A program made the position numbers and the translations under genes. This document shows positions 46,856 through 56,619 of a stretch of DNA of 64,000 bases, piece after piece (position 1 is the stretch's first letter; every line of letters starts with the position of its first letter). The notes beneath the pieces were generated by a model, which made no database searches, was not told the origin of the DNA, and saw only the letters and a list, made by a program, of their open reading frames with translations. The stretch is from Holotrichia oblita (Eukaryota > Arthropoda > Insecta > Coleoptera > Scarabaeidae), in assembly GCA_023690525.1 (NCBI GenBank), contig CM043022.1:23503806-23567805 (forward strand). The letters are read 5' to 3'.

Positions 46856-49380
46856 CAACATTAAAAAAATACGTTTTTGAACTTCTGACTCGTTAGCAAT
46901 TTTTGCTATTTTTCGACACTCTGTATAATAATTCTCAAGTATCTTTATCTCATGTATAATCTGTATGTTCGTACTCGCACTAGATTATTGAAGTTTGAAT
47001 TTATATTTTAATCAGAAATCAAGTGTTCCAATACATTTATCCAACTCTGAATATTTAAATTTTGCCAATAAATCACTGGGAAAAAATTAACTAGAACTAC
47101 ATTTTCGATTAGTATGTGTAATGTAAACTGATTAAACTAACCTTGTGTAATACTTTAGAAAACGCTTGAAAATTTGATATACGACTTTAACTATTGATGA
47201 AAATCGTGTGTCCACACAACTTTCAAGAGAACGTATACTGCAAATGTACTTTTGATAATATTTGTTTAATGGCTACTTGACCGGATAAAAATAGAAAATC
47301 AAGTGCTGTATTTATCAATAATTATCTGGATTTTTTGAAAAGCGATATGTCTACAGATAGGGACTAGGTATCTATCGATTTATTATCAAGAACTCCAAAA
47401 GTTGTAGTTCGTTGGCTTTTACCATGTTTTCAATAAGAACTATGAATGTATTAACGTGAAGGTAGGTTAATAACACTGTGAATTAGTCACGAATGCTCAA
47501 GAACTGTATATCTATATACGGACGTAGAAAAAAATATTACAAATGACCAATATGACGTACTTTAGTTAATTGTATTCGTGCATAAATTGTTTGCTGTTGG
47601 TTCTATAAAATATAACGTCTTTTAGGCCGTTATATGAATAATTTAGAAATGACGTCAATACCGTAAAGACAGGAAACGCAGAAACTGTACGACTTCAGCT
47701 CTATGAACAAGAATTCGAAGGACAAGGATTATATGAATCATTATCTGTCTTTTGTGTATTATCTCTGTTTCTCCAAGTTTCTACAGCGTGAGTTTTAAAT
47801 TTAATTAGATCCAATACGTTCGTATTTAAGTACTATATAACAATAACACTATTTTTTTTATAAAGCTGCCTATTAAACATGTAATTGTGTATACATGTAA
47901 AAATGAACTGATTTTTGAACAACATCCATTTTTCAACGTTTATCTTACGAAAGGTTAGTACTCCATCCAGACCAAACTCAAATATCTAATAAATATATTA
48001 TGAATCATGTAACAGATTATACTACCTAGGAGTTATCTTTCTGAAAGTCATGCACAATTAAATAATTCAGCATGTATAACGCACGTACGATAAAAGCGTA
48101 TTCGAAAAATATTATGTACTTTCGACACAATTTGATCTATTTATAGGGGACGTTAAAATATACGTATGATATAACTATGTAATTATTTACAGCAGGTCAG
48201 CGGTTGACCCCAAACAAATTGTAAGCGATGTTAATCCAGCAATGTAGCATTTACATACATACGTACTTGTGCATTTTGAGGCACGTGATTATAAAGCGAT
48301 CATACAAGAATCCAATTTGAATTAAAGATATAATCGACAATTAAAATATGTTTTAATTAGCAAAAATAATTATAATAATCTTATAATGATAAGTGACTAG
48401 TACTTCATTGGAGGAAGTATGTAATTTAAGAGAATAAATACTTATAAAAGTATTTAATTCAGAAAACTCTGATATATATTTGTCTTTCCAGAAGTACCTA
48501 AAATAGACTTCATATAAATATTAATATGTGTGAATACATGATAAACAGACAATTGAAAATTATCAAACAATACCTCTAGAATATTAATATCATACATGAA
48601 TATAAAAACAATTCGCAATTTTAAATATTCAAGACATTGAAAAGATCAGCAATGATCTGTCAATTTTTTTACGGCCGACAGGGCAACATTATTGAAAAAT
48701 TTGAAATTCAAAGTTAGTAAACATTAGTTCAAGACATTATATTGTTGTTACACATTCGAACAATGTAATGAAATGCAAAGATAAATAAATGTTTAGCAAA
48801 CATTAAAGACATGCAGTCTACAATGTAGACCAATTGTAAGTGAGGAACGGTATAATTTGCTGATTCAATAATGTAGAACATATTCGTTTATTTGCAGAAA
48901 TAAAATTATATTTGTGTAAATTTGTTCTTAGAGGTTATGCATTGGTAAAGAGAGTCAAAAGTTTCCATATCTCAGAATAAGCGGAAATTGACCGAACAGA
49001 TATAGTTACTTAGTCAGAACTCGACAAAATAAAACAAAATATAGTGGGGTAGTAGTTGAATGGTCTTTTATACGAAAAATTCGTTGAAGTGGAAAATAAT
49101 AAATTTTCCAAATTCTGTTGAACTACTTCGGTTAGAAGTATCCACCAAAAGCTTCGATTTGTTTATGAATTAGAAAATTCAGTAACTAATTCTTATTAAA
49201 TATCTTCGCGCCCGTTTCACATTATTAGTATTAAAAACTGTTTCAACTTCGATCAGATTGTAGCGGAATCTATCAGAATATCTAGTACCTACCTTTCCAA
49301 ATTTATTGATTGATGGATTACTGTCAAGACAGGGCAGTCTTTAATTATTTAAACAAGGAAGTGTTTCTTGACGTATACAT
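46856..49380. other. AT-rich spacer
   Basis: No gene, RNA or repeat was recognised in 2.5 kb. Confidence 0.4.
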
Positions 49381-49514
49381 ATAAATTGTATTTTTCTACA
49401 CCCGTCAATGAAAGCAAATATTTTATTTTGAAAATATAAGCGTCTCGTCAGGGATTCGAACCATGAACCTTCCGCTCACCGGGCGGATGCGCTGCCAGTT
49501 GCGCCAACGGAGAC
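49381..49514 (-). mobile_element. tRNA-derived SINE, copy 1
   Basis: The minus strand begins with a tRNA-like head of about 75 nt: GTCTCCGTTGGCGCAACTGG holds an A box, and GGTTCGAATCC is a canonical B box. The 5' GTCTC and 3' GAGAC of the head are complementary. A body follows (CTTATATTTTCAAAATAAAA, then TGACGGGTGTAGAAAAATAC). The head is tRNA-like but is linked to the same body in two places, so it is a SINE and not a free tRNA gene. Confidence 0.75.
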
Positions 49515-49596
49515 ATAAGCTTAAAGTTTAAATGATTGCCTATACGAGGCCTTTACTACCTCCTTGTCACATATACATATTTGTGATGGTATTATA

Positions 49597-49627
49597 GGTT
49601 ATGATATCGAAGAAGGGATGTCTAGCG
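49597..49627 (+). mobile_element. Fragment of the acidic-ORF repeat family
   Basis: TATGATATCGAAGAAGGGAT and the next bases are the reverse complement of part of the ORF at 50860-51144 (both encode YDIEEGMSS). The match stops where the LINE 3' end begins, so a LINE appears to have joined a second copy of this family. Confidence 0.6.
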
Positions 49628-49629
49628 TA

Positions 49630-50350
49630 GTAGAAAAGATCAATTCATAATATACAGGAGCAGGGGCGAGAAAAAATTGTATTTTTTGACCCCCTAACGA
49701 GCCCATCGGTACGCCACTGTTCTATTTTCTACGTAAAATGTAGAGCCCGCAGCAAGGAACGATCTAGTCTTTACCACATCTCGATATCTCTTCTCGTTTC
49801 TGAAATAATAAAAAAAATGTGTTTTTGAGGGTAACTTTGAGCCCCCGTTACACCCCCTAAAACCAAAAACGGGGCTCTAAAAAAAAAATACGTGTCAAAT
49901 ATTTTTCGATGTTCTATATTCCTGCCAAATTTTATCAAAATCGGCGAGGGACAGTTGGGTGCCTTTGCTTGTCAGACAGGTTACTTCCCTCGATCAGGTT
50001 TAGAAGCTTATTTTGTATCTGATAAATCAAATGCGTTTTACATAGCAACCCTACATTGACTTAGTGCTACGCATTCGAAGATGATATGAGACGCTGTTTT
50101 CTCCTCCTCATTACAGAATCTGCATAGGGATTCATCTTTATAGATCCCCGCCTTGAGCAGGTGACCTCTTAGCAGTTAATCGCTGTGGCGGTGGTTCCAT
50201 CATCCGTTTGCTATGCCTCTGACCAACTACATGGTTCCAATTTAGTTGGTGTTGAAACTTTTTGTGATACCTAGACCTGGCCCCGGTCAAGTAAATTTCA
50301 TTTGGGAACCCCCCCTCGCTAGCTGGTCTGCAGTTTCATTGCGCGCTATA
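49630..50350 (-). mobile_element. LINE 3' end, copy 1 (RNase H tail plus 3' UTR)
   Basis: On the minus strand this is the end of a Jockey/I-type LINE: part of the RNase H C terminus, a Cys-Cys-His-Cys segment (CRFCNEEEKTASHI..EC), and about 320 nt of 3' UTR ending CTCGCCCCTGCTCCTG. It is nearly identical to 51500-52230. It is cut off exactly where SINE copy 2 starts at 50351. Confidence 0.75.
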
Positions 50351-50475
50351 TCTCCGTTGGCGCAACTGGCAGCGCATCCGCCCGGTGAGCGGAAGCTTCA
50401 TGGTTCGAATCTTATATTTTTAAAATAAAATATTTGCTTACATTGACTGGTGTAGAAAAATACAATTTATAGTCT
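50351..50475 (+). mobile_element. tRNA-derived SINE, copy 2
   Basis: Same family as 49381-49514 but on the plus strand, so the two heads face each other around LINE copy 1. The A box and B box are kept. About 11 nt after the B box (CCTGACGAGACG in copy 1) are missing. Confidence 0.75.
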
Positions 50476-50540
50476 TTAGTTATCCCTAACACTGCGACCC
50501 ACTGGACCTATTGTGCTATTCCTACCTTGAATTCATTTTA

Positions 50541-50850
50541 CTCACAAGCAAAGGCACCCAACTGTCCCTCACCGATTTTGATAAAATTTGGCAGGAATGT
50601 AGAACATCGAAAAATATTTGACACGTATTTTTTTTAGGGCCCCGTTTTTGGTTTTAGGGGGTGTAACGGGGGCTCAAAGTTACCCTCAAAAACACATTTT
50701 TTTTTAATATTTCAGAAACGAGGTGAGATATCGAGATGTGGTAAAGACTATATCGTTCCTTGCTGCGGGCTCTACATTTTAGGTAGAAAATAGAACAGTG
50801 GCGTACCGATGGGCTCGTTGGGGGGTCAAAAAAATACAATTTTTGTGAAG
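50541..50850 (+). mobile_element. LINE 3' UTR, 5'-truncated copy 2
   Basis: Reverse-orientation copy of the 3' UTR found at 49660-49975 and 51534-51850 (GGCACCCAACTGTCCCTC through GGGGTCAAAAAAATACAATT). It contains no RNase H part, as expected for a 5'-truncated insertion. It abuts and interrupts the ORF at 50860-51144. Confidence 0.75.
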
Positions 50851-51144
50851 TGAAGTAACCTTATAAAATCTATGTTGGACATTTTTTAGAGAAAGTCGTC
50901 CTTTTCTGCCACTTTTCCAATATTCAACAGCATTTTGTTTGTACTGGAGGTCTATATCAGCAGGTTCCTGCACTATTTCATCGCTAGACATCCCTTCTTC
51001 GATATCATAATTTACTCTGTCGTCTTCCTCAATATCCACTAGCTGTGGCCCAGGAAAGTCAGATTGTGAATCGAAAGCCAGGGTGCTTGTTTGTTCAGTG
51101 TCATAAGCGGGATCGCTACAGCCACTGATAATGATGTCGAACAC
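50851..51144 (-). pseudogene. Acidic N-terminal ORF of a repeated, probably transposon-derived gene
   Basis: The minus strand starts MFDIIISGCSDPAYDTEQTS, passes an acidic block (VDIEEDDRVNYDIEEGMSSD) and a basic block (YWKSGRKGRLSLKNVQHRF), and ends at KVTSLH, where LINE copy 2 begins. The basic block resembles the helix-turn-helix start of pogo/CENP-B-like transposases. A second fragment exists at 49597-49627. No full copy is present here, and the family is not firmly identified. Confidence 0.5.
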
Positions 51145-51499
51145 TGTTTATGCGAGTGCCTCTTCAGCACCATTCTGTGGAGATGCAGGTGTACCATGGT
51201 ATTGCTTATTTATCAAACTTGTTTTACGTCGAGATAAATAAGCGTTGGCGACATTTTTAAATGGTGATACTCTTTCTATTGTATCAGATTACATGTTTAT
51301 TCTAATATATAATAAACAATTGTAATTGTTAGCTTAAATACTCCTTGAATTTGATGAAACCTTAAATTGAGTTTCAAAAATATAAGAAGGGATAGTGTTC
51401 GGTAAGCATATATAAAAATGACGCTAAATTCTCTATAATAAACATTTAGAAAAAAATCCAAAAACAGGTAACTTTTACTTTTTCATGTAGTTTAAAGAT

Positions 51500-52680
51500 A
51501 AAAATAGAAAAGATCATTTCATAATATACAGGAGCAGGGGCGAGAAAAAAATTTTTTTTTTTGACCCCCTAACGAGCCCATCGGTACGCCACTGTTCTAT
51601 TTTCTACGTAAAATGTAGAGCCCGCAGCAAGAAACGATCTAGTCTTTACCACATCTCGATATCTCTTCTCCTTTCTGAAGTATTAAAAAAAATGTGTTTT
51701 TGTGGGTAACTTTGAGCCCCCGTTACACCCCCTAAAACCAAAAACGGGGCTCTAAAAAAAAATACGTGTCAAATATTTTTCGATGTTCTATATTCCCGCC
51801 AAATTTTATCAAAATCGGCGAGAGACAGTTGGGTGCCTTTGCTTGTCAGACAGGTTACTTCCCTCGATCAGGTTTAGAAGCTTATTTTGTATCTGATAAA
51901 TCAAATGCGTTTTACATAGCAACCCTACATTGACTTAGTGCTACGCATTCGAAGATGATATGAGACGCTGTTTTCTCCTCCTCATTACAGAATCTGCATA
52001 GGGATTCATCTTTATAGATCCCCGCCTTGAGCAGGTGACCTCTTAGCAGTTAATCGCTGTGGCGGTGGTTCCATCATCCGTTTGCTATGCCTCTGACCAA
52101 CTACATGGTTCCAATTTAGTTGGTGTTGAAACTTTTTGTGATACCTAGACCTGGCCCCGGTCAAGTAAATTTCATTTGGGAACCCCCCCTCGCTAGCTGG
52201 TCTGCAGTTTCATTGCGCGCTATACCCCTGTGTCCCGACATCCAAACCAAGGTGACCTTGTTGTTTCTGCCCAAAACAGTTAGGCTTTTCAGACATTCCC
52301 ATACTAGTTTGAGGGCTATATAACAAGATGCTAGAGCCTTTAAGGCTGCCTAACTGTCAGAGAGAATGCAGATCGCCTCCCCGGTTGACGACGCACACTC
52401 TCTAACCCACAGGTTTGTATAGCATATATTTCTGAGTGAAATACCGTTGTGTATCGCCCAAGTGGTTCACATACCTTGTAACCCTGGGTTCCTGGGTTAA
52501 TGCCGGAATTAGTACCCGCTCTTGACTTATATGTGTACCAGCTTTGGGTGTGTGGTTTTCTTCCTTCATCATTTTTCCACTCATCCGAATTCAAGAAAAC
52601 TTTGAAGGGTTTATTGTAGAAAATCCTGTTGTTTCTATTCTGGTGAGCCCGAACCCATAGTGGGTTCTCCAGTTGTTAGT
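51500..52680 (-). mobile_element. LINE 3' end, copy 3 (longest; full RNase H region)
   Basis: The minus strand reads SDEWKNDEGRK, WYTYKSRAGTNSG (normally WYTDGS, catalytic Asp to Tyr), VFHSEIYAIQTC (Glu), ILSDS.AALKALAS (Asp), NKVTLVWMSGHRGIARNETA (His and last Asn/Asp region), then the Cys-Cys-His-Cys tail and 3' UTR. A stop interrupts the DSxAALK motif. From 51500 to about 52224 it matches copy 1 almost base for base. Confidence 0.8.
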
Positions 52681-54140
52681 ATTTCTCAGTCTATGCGCTC
52701 CCATTATAGCCAAATTTATTACTTATTGTTAGTTATTAAATCAGAATAAATTAATATTATGAGGACAGTCATTACGGATATTGATTCAGCTTATCATTCG
52801 CCTAGTTTTCTGTGAGATTGATCAGGTAATGTGAAAGCATCCGGTCACCAAACATATATTACGAGCTTTTATTATATTCATGAGCGAAATTTTCAGGTCC
52901 AATGATTAATTAATTTGAGGAAGGAGCCTTCCTTCAAACAATATTTTTTACATGGATGATATTGACTATAAGCCATTAAAATGTGCTCCAACTACAATTC
53001 AGTTGAAAATCTGGATAAATTAAATGATGTCTATGGGCTTGCACGATAGCCCTCATAACATCGGGATAAATTGTTGCTATTATTGGGTGTTGTTTATATC
53101 CAAAATATTAAATCTATAAAGTTGATCTTCTTCGAGATATTTGCATGGGGTTGGAAAATGTCAAAGTTACAATTATTTGAATATATCAAGAGTTGATTTA
53201 GATTAGAGGGAAAGATTTTATTTTCAATGTGTTATGATCCTGCAGATTTTGGGGGATTTTATGTAAATATCCACAATATTAACGATACAAACATTATATT
53301 TCTTCTGCATGTGTTCAGAGTATTAACTACTTACGCCCTCAATAATGAGTTATTAGACATAAGAGATTATTCGGCAAGTAATCATGTATTATGGTACCAA
53401 AGCCCTAAACAAAATCAATTTCACTTAAAATATCCGCTGGTTTAATTATTTTAACCGACTGTGATGCAAGCAAAATTTGATTTTTTTTCTTCGAAATCAT
53501 TGGAAAATAAAAATACATTAGACATTAGCTATGGCTTCACAAAAATTGGCAAGTAGTTCTACTAGTTACTAATGTCACAGCTACAATCATTTTAATATTT
53601 CGAAGGTTGATTTTTTGGGACTGAAGTTGCGATTTTTGAACTCCTTCTGTGCAGCGGAATGATCCTTTAAAAAAATACTTAAAATAAATGTGATACTACT
53701 ATATTCTGACACATACTATACATATATATATTTTATGTGCAAACCAAGACAAAAAATATAATTTGATAGTAAAATTCCAATTAATACTACATGAAACATA
53801 AAGAGATATTGACAGTTTCACTTGAGAATGAAGGGTAAATGATTCGCAATTCATAACTAAAAGTCCAGCCAAAGATCAGGTTATACTGTCGGATAGCTTC
53901 GTTTCTTCATGACGAATGAATTTGAAACACGTTTAAAATCAAAGAGCTTCAGTGAGATGTTACATGAAGCAATGACGGGAAAATAGAGATGGACTATAAA
54001 AAAGCTACTATTCTGACTATCCAGAATATCTGACCCACAATTATATAAGGTCACTGATTATTCGATTCTATCAGTTACAGGTGACTATCGTAACTATCGC
54101 AAGGCAATGTACTATGTTATAAAAATACTCAATGATTACA
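52681..54140. other. AT-rich spacer
   Basis: A 72-codon ORF at 53227-53445 has no domain and AT-driven composition. No gene was recognised. Confidence 0.4.
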
Positions 54141-54660
54141 GACACCCAATTTTTTTTTCTTGAATCTGGGATGGAGGGTCAGACCATGTTTACTGCATGT
54201 TTTTGAGGTAGCTGAATCCGAATCCAAGTTCCAAAAAACTCCGTCACGTCAGGGTTTCGGCATAATCTCAAAAACAAAATCTAATCTAAGCTATTTCACA
54301 TTGTAACGTTTCGACTCATGCCTAAACTAAAAAATTAATCAGTTAAACTCTATAATCCCTTTAACACATTACCCTATAACTGCATGACCCCGTAACTCCA
54401 TAATCCCATAACTCCATAATCGATAAAAGACATTATTACAGTCAATTTGCTTTATCGCAATATGTCACTGAAACTGTCGATTTCTTGAACTCATTTCATT
54501 GAACGTAATAACTTCATAACCCATAACTCAACAACCTTATGATCATGCAAATAAGCTTTTTTTACCTCGGACTCGGATTCAACCGCAAAAACATGTAGTA
54601 GACATGATCCGACCCCCAGACAAAAAACAAAATTTTGTGTGTGGCTGTGTTATGAAACCA
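54141..54660. mobile_element. Foldback element with internal TAACTCCATAATCC repeats
   Basis: Arms of about 90 nt: GACACCCAATTTTTTTT...GAATCCGAATCC (54141-54235) faces CGGACTCGGATTC...AAATTTTGTGTGTGGC (54565-54655), sharing ACATGTTTTTG and GATCATGTCTAC-like cores. Between 54350 and 54425 there is a short imperfect tandem of CATAACTCCATAATC-like units, with weaker copies near 54515. Confidence 0.6.
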
Positions 54661-55043
54661 TCAATTTTCAAATATTGATAAAGATAAGATAAATATGCTA
54701 TATTAAAAGCAATAGTCTTATCTCGATGTATTAATAGAGGACGGTATAAATTTTATATTGAGTACGAATCTAACAATAATATACAATTAAAAGTATGCTC
54801 TTGTTTCGCTATCTCTACTCCAACCCCCAAAAACCAACCTCAAAATATTCCAAAGAATTGTAGTCCTGACATTACTAAACAGAATTGCCTACCAAATTTT
54901 TTGGTTGAAATTGCTTTGGACACTTTTTAATTGCTTGTAGGAGCTATTGAGCTTTGTAACGCTTTTCAATTTCCAAAAGCTCGGTTCATGATAAAACATT
55001 AGTAGACTAAATCTTCAGGGAGTGGCGGTCGTTAGAAATTAAC

Positions 55044-55241
55044 AGTTGTAGTGAAATAAAAATGTCGAGTGAACACGACCTGTGGTTATAAATTAAACTC
55101 AATTTTCACATTTACCAATATTTCGCTTTAATTAACCCTGATGAAGCTTTTAATTAAAGCGAAATATTGGTAAATGTGAAAATTGAGTTTAATTTATAAC
55201 CGCAGGTCGTGTTCACCCGACATTTTTATTTCACTACAACT
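55044..55241. repeat. 198 bp near-perfect palindrome with hammerhead-like loop (Penelope-type end)
   Basis: Arms 55044-55135 and 55150-55241 (92 nt each) pair with only a few mismatches. The 14-nt loop is CCCTGATGAAGCTT. Reading from the loop into the right arm gives CTGATGA (55138-55144), then a GCTTT/AAAGC stem, then GAAA. This resembles the hammerhead core, with one extra A after CTGATGA. Paired inverted ends with such motifs are known from Penelope-like retroelements. Confidence 0.75.
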
Positions 55242-56556
55242 ATTAGTAGAGTAGTCTAATAATAATACAATCAACAACATCAGTTAGATTCACATTGGTA
55301 GACTAGAAAATTATTCTTGAAATCATGAATTCATTTACTAGCAAGTATGACGATGTAGATCACCTAAGTTTATCTCTGCTCAAATTTTGTTGTCCACACG
55401 TTTTAAAATCTACCTATTTATTATATCTGGCCAGATATATTGGGTGCTACTGATAAAGGAGCATTAACGATCTGAACACTAGTCGACTTCCTCATCAGGA
55501 TATTCCAGGATTTTAACCAAATAGAATGTGAGGATAATGTTAGATTTGCAGGATTAAATGTTGCTTCACCTTTTGAAAACCAAGTCGGCTTTGACATTTA
55601 TTTTCAGGAAAAAAAAAATTAGTTTATTATCAGAATGTAAGAGAAATCCACATAAATAGTAATTATTTCACTGGCTACACTTGTGTGCGTGCAGATAATA
55701 TGGGCAAGCGGTAGTTGCTGATAATACTCAACTAATGATCCTCGTTATGTTTTTCTAATTGCGAATACTGATAATAATAATATAATAACAAATTTTAGAT
55801 CCATGCAACTTTTACCTTATACTCTCTCTGGGTATGTGTACAAACGCAGATCCTACAAGCACACATTTGCAGAACCGAAGTTGATTAAACGTTTGTTGAC
55901 ACGCTGTGAGATACTAATACCTGTTCTGCAATAATATATTATGTTCGGAAATTTAACATTTTTAAATTATCTAAAAAAATATTTCTACCAATTACTGATC
56001 CATAGTTTAGCAAACATCATTTGGACTGTCAATATTGAAATTATGATAAACTCGACAAACCTAAGGGAATGTTATACTTAAATGGCGGTAAATGTATGTT
56101 ATGTGCAATATCAAAGATATTCCCTCAAACATATGATAAATGTGTAAATAAAGACTCTATTCAAGCACGAGATATCTTTGATCTAAATATATGAAAATCA
56201 TTATTTAATAATATGTAACCGACATTTTCATGTGAGATCTATGTCATGTCATAATGTTACGGGGTGACTATTTCCATTCTGATTTTAAATGCATTTTAGA
56301 CTACGATTACTTTCAATTAAATTTCTTTGGTTAGGCTTACATATACATATATACACAAGTTAGATTTCAACTTTCATTTGAAACTCATTTGCCTTTTCTA
56401 AATCTTCTAGAAATGCATTATCACACAGTGTATGTAAATTTGGTCGGTATAGTAAAGAATACATCAATTGTACTCTATTGACACATAATCATCATAATCA
56501 TAATCATTAAACGCCTTTGTCACGCTTTGTGAATTGAGAATGAACCTTTCTGACGA
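55242..56556. other. Spacer upstream of the ionotropic receptor
   Basis: Near 55325-55600 broken frames (KYDDVDHLSLSLLKFC) hint at an old reverse-transcriptase scrap, but too little is left to call. The rest is AT-rich. Confidence 0.3.
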
Positions 56557-56564
56557 TATAAAAG
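56557..56564 (+). promoter_or_regulatory. TATA box of the ionotropic receptor gene
   Basis: TATAAAAG lies 63 bp upstream of the start codon. Transcription would begin near 56587, leaving a 5' leader of about 30 nt. Confidence 0.55.
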
Positions 56565-56619
56565 GATTTTCTACAGTTCCAAGGTACTAGAAAGCAATCA
56601 CCTATATCTGGGCGTTAAA

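Noticed and set aside
47660..47690. AAAGACAGGAAACGCAGA shared with 26172
   Set aside because: An 18 bp match between two places in 64 kb is unusual but has no extension on either side and no clear meaning.
49440..49514. A tRNA gene
   Set aside because: A box and B box are present, but the head is fused to the same body at two loci, the acceptor stem is only partly paired, and the second copy lacks the 3' end. A SINE explains it better.
55480..55515. CCTGATGAGGAAGTCGAC on the minus strand as another hammerhead
   Set aside because: CTGATGAG is present, but no GAAA follows at the right spacing and stem II does not form.
55325..55600. Reverse-transcriptase scrap (KYDDVDHLSLSLLKFC)
   Set aside because: Only a handful of residues resemble an RT; too little to annotate as an element.
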